A DNA stretch of 64,000 nt from Candidatus Saccharimonadota bacterium (GCA_905372305.1 CAJPOP010000003.1:1-64000); one strand, 5' to 3'; shown: positions 27,668 through 36,829, numbered from the stretch's first letter. Notes: generated by a model not told the origin, from the letters alone. Numbers and translations: made by a program.

Positions 27668-28488
27668 AACAAAATAGTAAAAAGTGCGCGGCGCTGCTAG
27701 CCGCAGCTGTCATGATAGGATTAGCGAGCGGCGGCATTATTGCTTACCGAAAATTAAATTCGCCGCAGCCGCCAAACACCCAAAAAACGCAGAACGATAC
27801 CGCCAATTCCAGTAAATCTCCGGCGAAAAAACTCATCAAACTGACCGATTCCGTCTCTGTCAAGCCAGCTGCCGGAGATTATACCGCCGACAATCACATT
27901 TGGCGGCTAGTCAATAAAACCCACCCGCTGAAAAACAGCAAATATCGTCCGGAAAACTTACAATTGGCAACGGTGGATTCGCGGCCGGATAAACCGGAAG
28001 AAGAGCGGTCAGTCCGCGCTGATATTATGCCAGACGTCGAACAGCTGTTTGCCAGCGCCAAAGCAGCCGGACATGACTTGCAAATCGGCAGCGGTTTTCG
28101 CGGCTATGAACTGCAAAACACTTATTACAGCAGTTATGTCAACACCTACGGACAAGCAGCCGCTGATAAATTTAGCTCCAAACCTGGCTACAGCGAGCAT
28201 CAAACCGGATTAGTTATGGATATCGCCGCCGCCGACCACAATTGCTATCTTGAGACATGTTTCGGCGAGACAGCTGCCGGCAAGTGGCTCGCCAAACACG
28301 CCCATGAATACGGCTTCATCTTACGCTATCCGAAAGGCAAGGAACGTATTACTGGCTATCAATACGAACCGTGGCATTTCCGCTATGTCGGCCGTGAACT
28401 AGCAGCGGCACTCAAACAAGCAGATATGACACTCGATCAGGCATCGCCAATTTTACTAGGAAAATCATCGGCAGAAAAATCCCGCTAG
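27664..28488 (+). CDS. VanY-like D-Ala-D-Ala carboxypeptidase (M15B), copy 1
   Basis: About 274 residues. N-terminal membrane anchor (CAALLAAAVMIGLASGGIIAY), Pro/Thr-rich linker, then an M15 metallopeptidase domain: SGFRGYELQNTYY, zinc ligands in SEHQTGLVMDIA (SxHxxGxxxD), and EPWHFRYVG (Glu base and His ligand). It trims peptidoglycan stem peptides on the outside of the membrane. Start coupled to the 14-codon leader ORF. Copy 2 lies at 29754. Confidence 0.9.
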   Translation: MKQNSKKCAALLAAAVMIGLASGGIIAYRKLNSPQPPNTQKTQNDTANSSKSPAKKLIKLTDSVSVKPAAGDYTADNHIWRLVNKTHPLKNSKYRPENLQLATVDSRPDKPEEERSVRADIMPDVEQLFASAKAAGHDLQIGSGFRGYELQNTYYSSYVNTYGQAAADKFSSKPGYSEHQTGLVMDIAAADHNCYLETCFGETAAGKWLAKHAHEYGFILRYPKGKERITGYQYEPWHFRYVGRELAAALKQADMTLDQASPILLGKSSAEKSR

Positions 28489-28499
28489 TAAGCAGCGCA

Positions 28500-29708
28500 T
28501 CACTCAACAGTTACTTTAGCTGTGCCATCCAGCCACTGCCGGACTTTTACCAAGCGTTCTTCAACCGTCGTGCCGTGCAGCTTAGTCTCGTTCGCCGCTT
28601 GTTTCAACGGCTGCAGCTTCAGATTGCGGCGCGCCAGTAAATTCTGCGCCTGCCGGTCAGCTGGCGACCATTCGTAGCTCATGAACGTCGGACGGAATTT
28701 GACGTCGGAAATTGAAATACCTTTATTCGTTTTAGCAAGCTTAAACTGTGCCACGCCGCCGGTCAATTCGTCAACTTGCAGCTGGCTGGATAAAAAATTA
28801 CCAATCGAATACCACACTAGCGTTTTCCCGCCGCCGGCTCTATCCAGCATGTCGGCTTTTTGAATCATGTGCGGGCCGGTACCGATCACCACATCTGCGC
28901 CCAAATCAACAAACAATTTGGCAAATTTCTGCTGGTCGGCAGTTACTGTATGCGAATCCTCCGTACCCCAATGCGCCGACACAATCACCGCATCCGCATG
29001 CTGGCGCGCCTCGGACATTAACTGCCGCACTAGCGCCTCGTCATGATATGTATTAATACTGTAGGCATTCGGCAGACGAACGTTGCTGAAATCGGCAAAC
29101 GCCAAGAACGCCACCTTTATGCCATTTTTCTCAAAATATTTAACCTTTTTCTGCTCGCTAGCATTACGATTAGCGCCTGTCACCGCCAGGACAGGCAGTT
29201 TCTGCCACTCGTCAAGCGTGGCATTAATCGCCGCTTGGCCCTTATCTGCCATGTGGTTGGTCGCCAAATTGATAAGATTGCAGCCGGTTTTACTCATATC
29301 GCGGGCCAATTCAACTGGCGCGTTAAACGCCGGATAGCCGGAAATCCCGTACGCCGCACCAGCACTGGGCGTTTCCGGATTGCAAAAGAACACGTCGCTA
29401 GCGCCATATAACGATTTGATAGAGGTAAAATACGGCGAGAAATCATAGCCATTATTCGTTTTAGCTTGCTTAACGACCGAATCATGCGCTAAAAAATCGC
29501 CCGCCGCCGAAAAAGTTAGCGTCCGTTCGCCTGAGTCGTGCGGTTTAGTTTTCACGGTACTCGTAGCAGCCGGCTGATTTTTTACAGGCGTGCCAAGCCG
29601 CCAAACCAGCACTTTATACGTTAAAAATCCTGCACCCGCCATTAAAAGCACCGCAGCGATTAAACGCGAAATTGCTTTCTTAGGCGAACTATTTTTAGCG
29701 CGTACCAT
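28500..29708 (-). CDS. CapA-family metallophosphatase-like protein
   Basis: 402 residues from the ATG 6 nt after TATACT. An N-terminal membrane anchor is followed by the CapA domain: SAAGDFLAHDSV, NLATNHMADKG, VIVSAHWGTEDSH, GADVVIGTGPHMIQ and WYSIGNFLSSQ, the metal-binding His/Asp/Asn set of calcineurin-like enzymes. CapA takes part in poly-gamma-glutamate export in bacilli, but most relatives have unknown substrates. Placed between two VanY-like genes, so an envelope role is likely. Confidence 0.88.
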   Translation of the reverse strand: MVRAKNSSPKKAISRLIAAVLLMAGAGFLTYKVLVWRLGTPVKNQPAATSTVKTKPHDSGERTLTFSAAGDFLAHDSVVKQAKTNNGYDFSPYFTSIKSLYGASDVFFCNPETPSAGAAYGISGYPAFNAPVELARDMSKTGCNLINLATNHMADKGQAAINATLDEWQKLPVLAVTGANRNASEQKKVKYFEKNGIKVAFLAFADFSNVRLPNAYSINTYHDEALVRQLMSEARQHADAVIVSAHWGTEDSHTVTADQQKFAKLFVDLGADVVIGTGPHMIQKADMLDRAGGGKTLVWYSIGNFLSSQLQVDELTGGVAQFKLAKTNKGISISDVKFRPTFMSYEWSPADRQAQNLLARRNLKLQPLKQAANETKLHGTTVEERLVKVRQWLDGTAKVTVE

Positions 29709-29753
29709 AATGCAAGTATAGCAAAAACTGCCCGATAGCGTATAATACATATC

Positions 29754-30632
29754 ATGAAGAAGGGCGGGAAAAACATATTTACTTATTTGCTGGCAATGGT
29801 TCTATCAGCATGGGCAACGTTTACTTTTTTACTGGTCGGCGGCATGTACGAAGCCAGCGACACTTACGACCAGAATCAAGCGCAAATGGCGGCTCAGCCA
29901 ATCGTTCCGCCAGTAAGAACCGTAACCTTTACCGGCGCCAATAACGCGCAGTTAAAACTAAAAATCCCATCGCAAAAGTTATTACAAGCTGGCGGCATCT
30001 GGGCTTACGTATCAAAAACCCAGGGAATTAGCGAAGATTACCAGCCGAAATTAGCGAACCTGGCAGTCGAGCACGGCGACTGGCTGGAAGACAAGCGGGC
30101 CAGCGCAGAAATTCAGCCGGAGCTAAAAGATATGTTTGCTGCCGCTAAAGCCGCTAAAAACGACTTGATCGTGACCAGCGCCTACCGCTCGGCTGCCGAC
30201 CAGAAAAAACTCGTTGCCGAATCGAAAGCCAAAAGCGGCGCCGCCTACACCGAAAAATATGTTAATCAAGCAGGACACAGCGAGCATCAGCTTGGCCTAG
30301 CAGTGGACTTATCCAGCCTTGATAAAGATTGCAAAGCCAATTTTGCCCGCTGCAACCTGAAAAAGGAAACTGCCGCCTGGCTGGCAAACAATTCTTACAA
30401 ATACGGCTTCATCCTGCGCTACCCGGAAGGCAAAGAAGATTTGACCGGCATAGAAGCCGAAAGCTGGCACTTCCGCTACGTCGGTAAAGACATGGCGAAA
30501 TTAGTCCGCGACTCAGGATTGACCTTTGATGAAATATATAAAAAGATTTCCGGAAACGATAAACTATCCGCCCAAAAATCCGTCAAGCCCGAGGAGCTCC
30601 GGCCCGTCCAGCCGCGCGCTACTTGGCGGTAA
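29754..30632 (+). CDS. VanY-like D-Ala-D-Ala carboxypeptidase (M15B), copy 2
   Basis: 292 residues, leaderless start 7 nt after TATAAT. Signal-anchor helix (TYLLAMVLSAWATFTFLLVGG), then the M15B domain: TSAYRSAADQKKL, SEHQLGLAVDLSS, ESWHFRYVG. It is a paralogue of the enzyme at 27664 with a different linker. The 3' end overlaps a remnant of the small membrane protein on the other strand, showing that this pair of genes was duplicated together. Confidence 0.9.
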   Translation: MKKGGKNIFTYLLAMVLSAWATFTFLLVGGMYEASDTYDQNQAQMAAQPIVPPVRTVTFTGANNAQLKLKIPSQKLLQAGGIWAYVSKTQGISEDYQPKLANLAVEHGDWLEDKRASAEIQPELKDMFAAAKAAKNDLIVTSAYRSAADQKKLVAESKAKSGAAYTEKYVNQAGHSEHQLGLAVDLSSLDKDCKANFARCNLKKETAAWLANNSYKYGFILRYPEGKEDLTGIEAESWHFRYVGKDMAKLVRDSGLTFDEIYKKISGNDKLSAQKSVKPEELRPVQPRATWR

Positions 30633-30708
30633 TTTTCTCTTCAATCAGCACCGTCAAATCGTATAATTTCCAAACACCATTCTCCAGTTGGCAATAAGCA
30701 GCTCTGAT
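30619..30708 (-). pseudogene. 3' remnant of the small membrane-protein gene
   Basis: The minus strand reads AAYCQLENGVWKLYDLTVLI and then EEKITAK before TAG. This matches the C-terminus of the protein at 27173-27541 (YYQLENGVQRLYELTVMIDD). The upstream portion is gone. Confidence 0.65.
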
Positions 30709-30724
30709 GCGCTACAATTGATAT

Positions 30725-31516
30725 ATGGACATGAAGTTTTGGCGCAAGCAGGAACAATCAAAACCGTTGTTCCCGGACATTGAATGGAACAAGCCAGAGC
30801 GCCGCAACCAAGCGGGGAAATTGGCGATAATTGGCGGCAATAAATTAGGTTTTCTGGCGGTAGCCGACAGCTACCAAGAAGCCCTAAAAACTGGCGTCGG
30901 CGAAGTTCGCGTACTGCTGCCAGACGCGCTGAAAAAAAGCGTCCCCGCCGCCATGACCGACGTGCTGTTTGCGCCAACCAACCCTTCGGGCAGTCTGGCT
31001 CGCGAGGCGCTGCAGCCAGCATTAGCTTTGGAAGATTGGGCGGACGCGCTGCTGCTGGTCGGCGATGCCGGTAAAAACAGCCAGACAGCAATCGTTTACG
31101 AGGAACTGATTAAAAAAGCCCAGCATCCGGTCGTTGTGACGCGCGACGCCGTAGACCTGCTGCAAAACAGCTTCGCCGAAATTCTGGACAATCCGCGCCT
31201 TGTTTTCGTCGTTTCATTCGCCCAAGTCCAAAAATTATTGCGCGCGGTCTATTATCCAAAAATCCTGACCTTCAATATCCAATTAGCGCAGTTCGTCGAC
31301 ATTTTACATAAATTCACCATCACTTATCCCGTTACGATCTGCGCGTTTCACGCCGAACACCTGGTTATCGCTCACGGCGGCGACGTCGTCACTCAGAACT
31401 GGAACGAGCCAATGTCAATCTGGCGCGGCATAGTCGGCGCCCGTATCGCCAGCTACCTAGTCTGGTCGCCAGAATCACCGCTGGCCGCTGCCAGTACCGC
31501 TATTTGCGCGGGGTAG
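30725..31516 (+). CDS. NAD(P)HX dehydratase-like protein, probably degenerate
   Basis: 263 residues, start 6 nt after TACAAT. The fold pattern is that of the ribokinase-like YjeF C-terminal domain: GKLAIIGGNKLGFLAVADSYQEALKTGVGEVRVLLPD, ADALLLVGDAG, GGDVV. The usual GTGD/GSGD catalytic signature near the C-terminus is not visible; the region reads RGIVGARIASYLV. It may have lost the ATP-dependent repair of hydrated NAD(P)H or act on something else. Confidence 0.6.
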   Translation: MDMKFWRKQEQSKPLFPDIEWNKPERRNQAGKLAIIGGNKLGFLAVADSYQEALKTGVGEVRVLLPDALKKSVPAAMTDVLFAPTNPSGSLAREALQPALALEDWADALLLVGDAGKNSQTAIVYEELIKKAQHPVVVTRDAVDLLQNSFAEILDNPRLVFVVSFAQVQKLLRAVYYPKILTFNIQLAQFVDILHKFTITYPVTICAFHAEHLVIAHGGDVVTQNWNEPMSIWRGIVGARIASYLVWSPESPLAAASTAICAG

Positions 31517-31600
31517 TTATGCGATAAACTCTCTACTTTTACTTGCTTATATAGACATAAAGTTGTATAATTATCACACTAACAAACGCAGGGAGATTAC

Positions 31601-32251
31601 ATGACAAATCCTTTCAAATATTACGGATATAGCCTGTGGAGACCAGTGCCACAAGAAACAGAGCGACAAAAGCATGACGCTATTTACGGTTCTCTAAAAC
31701 TAGGAGAGGAGCCTGATTGGTCGACGTGTCAGAGAATTAGCAAAAAGTTTTTATATACTAGAGCATGGAAAGAATGCTTGGCAAAATTGCCGCGCGAAAA
31801 CACTCCCGAGTACGAGGAAAGCGAGGGCGAGGTAATTGAAGCGTTAGATCCGATGGGTTTTGATCGCTTATTTAGCTCCCGCAGAGTCGCAGAAAACCGC
31901 TTAGCTATCATAAGCCTGATCAATTGGTTACCAGAACAATTTCATCAAGGCGGCGCGCCTTTTGAAGAAGCGTTATCTGATGACGAGTTTCCTGATTGGG
32001 AACCCGATCCCGAATTTCTTAACCTCAAACGTGCCGGTGATTTTTGGAGTCAACTAGTAGACAGCTCCCTTGAAAAATCCAAACGTCGCCCCGACGTTTA
32101 TCCCGCAGCGCATTTTGTTCAGCTGGGTGTGTCCGCTGGGATGCTTGAATATCTAAAATCACCAGAAAGACCAGGATATCCCTCAGGTGATGTTCTCGTA
32201 AAAGTAGTTCCTGGATTTCATAATGCAGAAATCCCAACAAGAACCGCCTAG
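31601..32251 (+). CDS. Hypothetical protein, paralogue of 32961-33573
   Basis: 216 residues, soluble, acidic. AGGGAG precedes the ATG. Segments EEPDWSTCQRI, TPEYEESEGEVIEALDPMGF, AAHFVQLGVSAGMLEYL and VVPGFHN align with the gene at 32961 in the same order, defining a two-member family. No known domain recognised. The two copies flank promoter module 2. Confidence 0.65.
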   Translation: MTNPFKYYGYSLWRPVPQETERQKHDAIYGSLKLGEEPDWSTCQRISKKFLYTRAWKECLAKLPRENTPEYEESEGEVIEALDPMGFDRLFSSRRVAENRLAIISLINWLPEQFHQGGAPFEEALSDDEFPDWEPDPEFLNLKRAGDFWSQLVDSSLEKSKRRPDVYPAAHFVQLGVSAGMLEYLKSPERPGYPSGDVLVKVVPGFHNAEIPTRTA

Positions 32252-32292
32252 CCGCTGTATAGTTTTATCTTTCCGTAGCCCAGAATGAAAGT

Positions 32293-32322
32293 AGCCTAAA
32301 ATGGAAATTACAGGCTTTTTTC
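32293..32322 (+). terminator. Terminator after 31601 gene
   Basis: AGCCT - 14 nt - AGGCT followed by six Ts in total. Confidence 0.65.
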
Positions 32323-32373
32323 GTCATTTCACGTCATTTTTTGCATAAAATTCAATAAAATTGCCTAAATATA

Positions 32374-32402
32374 TTGACTTTTTGTTCGATTATTGATATA
32401 TA
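32374..32402 (+). promoter_or_regulatory. Module promoter 2 (TTGACT-17-TATATA)
   Basis: TTGACT and TATATA are separated by 17 bp, followed by TTAGCTTTTTG. The ~35 bp upstream (TTTTTGCATAAAATTC, AATTGCCTAAAT) are closely similar to those upstream of module promoter 3, suggesting a conserved UP-like element. Confidence 0.85.
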
Positions 32403-32485
32403 TATTAGCTTTTTGCTCAAAGTTTAGTCTAAGGGCAAGAAGTGCCCTTTAGCTTTGAGCTGAGCTTCTCTGAAAGGAGAGAACC

Positions 32486-32803
32486 GTGTTTTTCTTCAGA
32501 TTGAAGATGTCGGCCATGGTCGACGCCATTTCCATGGTGTGCATGTTTGTCGCAAGCAGTATCGCTCTGGAGTACGGCGACAGCATCTTTGGGGCTGTGT
32601 TCATCGTCTTTGCAGCGCTCTTCATTGAGTTGAGCTTATCGATGGCTCGAGCGATCGAGCTACAGGACACTTTCCGCCTCTGGAAGATGAGGAAAGAGGA
32701 GTCCGAGACTCTCAGAAAAGAGGTTAACCGCCTCAACAAGATCGTCAGAAGACAAAGTCTCGCACGGTGCCACCCCAGTAGCTCCAGAAAGAGCAAGGGC
32801 TAA
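32486..32803 (+). CDS. Small membrane protein with coiled-coil tail (module 2)
   Basis: 105 residues from GTG 6 nt after AGGAG. Two hydrophobic helices (MVDAISMVCMFVASSIAL and IFGAVFIVFAALFIELSL) are followed by a charged helix (RLWKMRKEESETLRKEVNRL) likely to coil. The leader contains the hairpin GGGCA/TGCCC and a GCTCAAAG/CTTTGAGC pairing. Driven by the shared module promoter and ended by a strong terminator. Family unknown. Codon choice differs from adjacent genes by eye (more GTC, CTC, GAG). Confidence 0.6.
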   Translation: MFFFRLKMSAMVDAISMVCMFVASSIALEYGDSIFGAVFIVFAALFIELSLSMARAIELQDTFRLWKMRKEESETLRKEVNRLNKIVRRQSLARCHPSSSRKSKG

Positions 32804-32876
32804 GCCCGCCAAGAGAAAATAGCTCGCCTCGTAGGCTTTAATGCCTCGGCTTGAGCCTCTTGGCGGGCTATTTTCT
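32804..32876 (+). terminator. Long hairpin terminator of module 2
   Basis: A 12-bp perfect stem (GCCCGCCAAGAG / CTCTTGGCGGGC) encloses a second internal hairpin and is followed by TATTTTCTTT. Confidence 0.8.
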
Positions 32877-32960
32877 TTGTAGAAAATTCTAATAATTTGA
32901 CCAAGAAGAGCAGATATCATATAATATATTCTACCTATTTATCATAAAGGAGTTATACGA

Positions 32961-33573
32961 ATGGAATATAAATCATTATCAGAAGCACACAGAAGAGACC
33001 TTACTTATGAAACGCTAAAAAATGGGGGGGGTAATTGACTGGTCAGAAATTTCCGACATAGACAGGCTTAGCTTTTGCTACCAAGTAATGCGCGATTGTA
33101 AAGCATACTTGCCAAATCAAGAAAATCCTGAATATAAACCAGACGAATTGGTTGAAGCGGTCGACCCGAGCGGAGTTTGCGAGACATATTCCAAGAAAAA
33201 AATTATAGATAACCTATCTGTCATCACAGGTTTGGCTAGCAGAATACCTGAAGCATTCTACAAAGAAGACGGTTGTCATTATAAATACATAGGGATTGAT
33301 AGGGATGGCAGACAGTGGGCTAACCACAGCGATATTTTTACCATAGCAGAATTCACCGGGCTTTGCGTCGCCTCGGGAGTGCTTGAATATACAGACGATC
33401 CTTCGAATTATCAAGGAAAGCGCCTTCCGGATCCAGTTTGCGTGAGAGCAACACCTGGATTTCGACAGTATATGCAACCATATAGCCAATCTGCAGAGCG
33501 CCCAAGTGAAGAAGAGTATCTGAAATACATGCAAATGATGAATAAGGGAATTTTAGCCCCTCCAACCGTCTAA
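32961..33573 (+). pseudogene. Frameshifted paralogue of 31601 gene (G8 tract)
   Basis: AAAGGAG precedes ATG 32961. The first 20 codons (ending YETLKNGG) are in one frame and the rest (VIDWSEISDIDRL onward) in another. The switch lies in a run of eight Gs at 33024-33031; seven Gs would restore one ORF of ~203 codons. The joined protein aligns with 31601-32251 across its length (for example NPEYKPDELVEAVDPSGV). Either an OFF state of a slippable tract, a real mutation or a homopolymer sequencing error. Confidence 0.7.
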
Positions 33574-33592
33574 ATATTAGCAAATCGACGTT

Positions 33593-33632
33593 AAAACCCG
33601 CCCCAGCCAAAAAGCGAAAGGGGCGGGTTTTT
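33593..33632 (+). terminator. Strong intrinsic terminator
   Basis: AAAACCCGCCCC - 15 nt - GGGGCGGGTTTTT. It ends the 32961 transcript and faces the tRNA gene on the other strand. Confidence 0.85.
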
Positions 33633-33647
33633 GTCTGAAGCAGTCTC

Positions 33648-33734
33648 TGGTACCGCGGGCCGGACTTGAACCGGCACGAGCAAATGCTCACCAGATTTTG
33701 AGTCTAGCGCGTCTACCAATTCCGCCACCGCGGC
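33648..33734 (-). tRNA. tRNA-Leu(CAA)
   Basis: The cloverleaf starts GCCGCGGTGGCGGAATTGG with the D-loop GGTAGACGCGC. Anticodon loop CTCAAAA gives anticodon CAA. There is a long variable arm (TGAGCATTTGCTCG) and the T-loop GGTTCAAGTCC. CCA appears encoded. Confidence 0.95.
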
Positions 33735-33840
33735 ACGAGAGAACGCTTCAAACTACGGTAGAGATTGTACCACACCAGCCGCCGCCTAATCAAGCGCCGG
33801 CTTTTATTTTTTACCGTTTTCGCTTATAATTAAACCAGTT

Positions 33841-35217
33841 ATGAACCCGACGGATGATCAGTCAAACGGTCGAGTGGGCGCACCGCTATCCGATCATAAT
33901 CGACCTATCGTGCTGCCAACTCGCGATCAAGTATCGCCGCAGAATACTGCCGCGGCTAATGTTATTCGCGGGCAGCTGGACGCTATTTATTCCGGAAAAT
34001 CGGGCGAGAACACGCCGCACACCACGCCAGTTCAGCGTCCAGTCCAGCAGCCAAGCCAGCAAACCCTGGAAAAACCTCAGACTCAATCAGCACAAACCAG
34101 CTCATCTCAGCCGGATAACAATCCGCAGAATACAGTCCACGCCATGCGCACATCACCGCCAGATAACCAGCCGGCGCCTCAACCGAATAAGGATAAGCCG
34201 ACTGCGCGTCCAGTCCAGCAGCCAATCGACCCGGCACGCACGCAAATCACCAGCGACCAGTGGAAGCAATATCACAGTGCTTGGCAAAAATATTACCAAA
34301 TGTATTACGAGCGGTATTATGCCAATCATTTGACAGCCAAAGAACAAGAATTATCCCGCCTGCAAAAAACTCCCGGTCAAACTTCAGAAACGGACGCCGA
34401 TAATAAACCAGTGGACTTGCAAGCAAACGCCATGAAAGAGCTGCGCCAGCAAATCCAGCAAAAAGTCCGCGACTCCGCTAAAAAGGTTAAAAAATCCCGC
34501 CACTTCATGCCAGCCATGGCAGGCATTACCGTTTTACTAGTATTTATGTTTTTACAATATAACCGGATTATTTTTGGCGCAGTTGCCGCTTACACCACGC
34601 CGGGGGCGATTGACCCGCAAAACATCATCGTTGACGCCTCGACGGACGTAGCGGTTAGTCCCGAACCGCGCATGATTATCCCGAAAATCAACATCGACGC
34701 GCCAGTAGTTTACGGCGCTGCCAGCGACACGCAGTCGCAGAACGCCGCCATGCGAAACGGTATCGCGCACTTTTCAATTCCCGGCGCAAACGCCGTGCCA
34801 GGGCAGGTTGGCAACGCCGTTTTCGCTGCACACTCCAGCAACGACGCTTTCGCTGCCGGCGATTATAAATTCATCTTCGCCCAGAATGAAAAACTCGTTA
34901 AAGGCGATATTATTTACATGAACTACCAAAGCAAACGCTACACCTATAAAGTCACCTCCACAGAAGTTGTCATGCCGACCGAAGTTTCCAAAGTCCAGAT
35001 AAAGACCAGCAAGCCGATGCTAACGCTCATCAGCTGCGTACCGTTAGGCACTGCTGAAAAAAGATTGCTAGTCTTCGCCGAGCAAATCAGCCCGGATCCA
35101 AACGGCGCTCAATTATCTGACAACGCTAGTTCCGGCAATTCTAAAAGCTCAGCTTCCGCCGCTATTCCCGGCAAGCCTTCGCCAACGCTTTTAGAGCGAT
35201 TATTCGGCGCAAGTTAA
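33841..35217 (+). CDS. Sortase with long cytoplasmic Pro/Gln-rich region
   Basis: 458 residues. The first ~215 are Pro/Gln/Thr-rich and then helical and charged, including a Tyr-rich stretch (YYQMYYERYYANHL). One membrane helix follows (MAGITVLLVFMFLQY), then the sortase domain with catalytic His in VFAAHSSND, Cys in LTLISCVPLG and Arg in EKRLLVFAEQ. It joins LPXTG-like surface proteins to an acceptor outside the cell. The N-terminal cytoplasmic domain is far longer than normal. No LPXTG substrate was seen in the window. TATAAT lies 10 nt before the ATG. Confidence 0.88.
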   Translation: MNPTDDQSNGRVGAPLSDHNRPIVLPTRDQVSPQNTAAANVIRGQLDAIYSGKSGENTPHTTPVQRPVQQPSQQTLEKPQTQSAQTSSSQPDNNPQNTVHAMRTSPPDNQPAPQPNKDKPTARPVQQPIDPARTQITSDQWKQYHSAWQKYYQMYYERYYANHLTAKEQELSRLQKTPGQTSETDADNKPVDLQANAMKELRQQIQQKVRDSAKKVKKSRHFMPAMAGITVLLVFMFLQYNRIIFGAVAAYTTPGAIDPQNIIVDASTDVAVSPEPRMIIPKINIDAPVVYGAASDTQSQNAAMRNGIAHFSIPGANAVPGQVGNAVFAAHSSNDAFAAGDYKFIFAQNEKLVKGDIIYMNYQSKRYTYKVTSTEVVMPTEVSKVQIKTSKPMLTLISCVPLGTAEKRLLVFAEQISPDPNGAQLSDNASSGNSKSSASAAIPGKPSPTLLERLFGAS

Positions 35218-35240
35218 ACTTTTTCCCAGGCTGCTCCAGC

Positions 35241-36746
35241 CTAAAACCCAAACCAGCCGGCCGAGCCATTGGTCATATTCATCTTGCTTAGAACCAGCTT
35301 GCCGGACGCATCAGCAGCCAGCGCATAAACATACCGCTGATTAGACGACAAAACCATGCCCATTTTTTTGTCCGCTGGCAGCAACTCGTGAAAGTTCGTA
35401 CCGTCATATTCTTGGATCGCCATTTTACCGGAATTTGCCGCCGCCAAGAGGTGAAAATCATCCAGCCATTTTATTTTCTGGCCGCTGCCCAGCTGGAATT
35501 TACTAGACAACGTCGACCTTTCCAAGTCGTAACTCTGCGCCGACGAACCAATTTGCGCCACGATAAACCGTCCGCTGTTATTCAAAGAAATATCCTCTAT
35601 GCTGCCGTCAAGCTGCAGAGTTTTGGCGGTTTTCAGAAACTTGGCTTGGGCTTCTTTGGAATCGGAAATATCGCCCCGATATATCGTCAATCTTTTACCA
35701 GCACCCAGAACGACCGTGTCTTTATTAAAATAGCCCGAAACCCGAATAATAGGCGATTCGTCAGCCGTAAAAGTTCTAATCACAAACGGTTTTTTCCAAT
35801 CCTTTTTCCAAATCCCGGCAATCTTTTTACCTTTGCCAGAATCCGCCGCCACATACGCCAATCGGTCGGTGCCGTATAATTTGAACGATTCCATGCCTGT
35901 TATTATCGGGCTGGAAATCGCGGAACCATCGACGTTGACATGCCTAAGCTCGCCGCTTTCCTGCAGAACATACAATTCATTGCCGCTCGTGCCGACAAAA
36001 TGCGCTTGTTTAATATCAAAACCAGTTATCGCCGTAATGTCAACAATTTTTTCCGGATTCTCGCGGTCCAGCCGCAACCATTGTACATCCTGAGCGCCAT
36101 CCTCGCCGCGATAAATATGTTTCACCAGCAGATACCGCGCATCCTTATCCCACTCGTTAATCATAAACGAATGTCCGTCAGTCGACCAAGCATAGCCGGC
36201 CAGCACTTCCGTACTGAGCGCATATTCCTTAAATTTCTCATTATTAGTGTCGCGAATGTCGCCAAATGTCGCCACTGGCGTCTTATCTTTCTGACCGATT
36301 CCCGCTACAAAATTTCCCGCAGGCGACAAATACACCGCCTGTATATTATCAAAAGTCTTAACCGCAGATACTGTCCGCTTGACTGGAATCATTCTAACAT
36401 AGTCAATATTGGTGACCGTGTTTGATTTTATCTCCAGCGTCTTTTGCCACGGCTCGTAATCATCCAGCTTCATAGAAAAAGTATGTATCCCAGGCAAAAC
36501 CGCATGCTTCGCCTGAGTACGGCGGAACTCCATACCATCAACCGATACCATCGCACCGCTTGGATACGACGTATACTGTACCAGGCCAGTTTGCTGCAGC
36601 TGGCTGGTGTTTGAGTTAAATGTATAGCCAAGCATATTAAACATCAAGAAAATCAGCCCGCTAATCATCGTTACTACCATCAGCGTATACACAAATGTCC
36701 GGCGAGCAAGCTCTTTGGTACGAGTTTTCTCCTGAGTCATAATCAC
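35241..36746 (-). CDS. Membrane-anchored PEGA-domain protein with propeller-like region
   Basis: About 501 residues. A membrane helix (FVYTLMVVTMISGLIFLMFNML) precedes a PEGA-type domain (TSYPSGAMVSVDGMEFRRT to LPGIHTFSMKLDDYEPW), which often binds surface polysaccharide. The rest has repeated beta strands compatible with a propeller (YAWSTDGHSFMINEW, KIKWLDDFHLLAAAN). TATAAT lies 5 nt before the GTG at 36746 and 11 nt before ATG 36740; either could be the start. Likely extracytoplasmic. Confidence 0.8.
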   Translation of the reverse strand: MIMTQEKTRTKELARRTFVYTLMVVTMISGLIFLMFNMLGYTFNSNTSQLQQTGLVQYTSYPSGAMVSVDGMEFRRTQAKHAVLPGIHTFSMKLDDYEPWQKTLEIKSNTVTNIDYVRMIPVKRTVSAVKTFDNIQAVYLSPAGNFVAGIGQKDKTPVATFGDIRDTNNEKFKEYALSTEVLAGYAWSTDGHSFMINEWDKDARYLLVKHIYRGEDGAQDVQWLRLDRENPEKIVDITAITGFDIKQAHFVGTSGNELYVLQESGELRHVNVDGSAISSPIITGMESFKLYGTDRLAYVAADSGKGKKIAGIWKKDWKKPFVIRTFTADESPIIRVSGYFNKDTVVLGAGKRLTIYRGDISDSKEAQAKFLKTAKTLQLDGSIEDISLNNSGRFIVAQIGSSAQSYDLERSTLSSKFQLGSGQKIKWLDDFHLLAAANSGKMAIQEYDGTNFHELLPADKKMGMVLSSNQRYVYALAADASGKLVLSKMNMTNGSAGWFGF

Positions 36747-36829
36747 GACAGATTATACCATATTTTTACTCTTGAAAAAACCTTAGGCACTTTGTAAAAT
36801 AAAATAAAGAAATAAGCATAGGGGGATTG

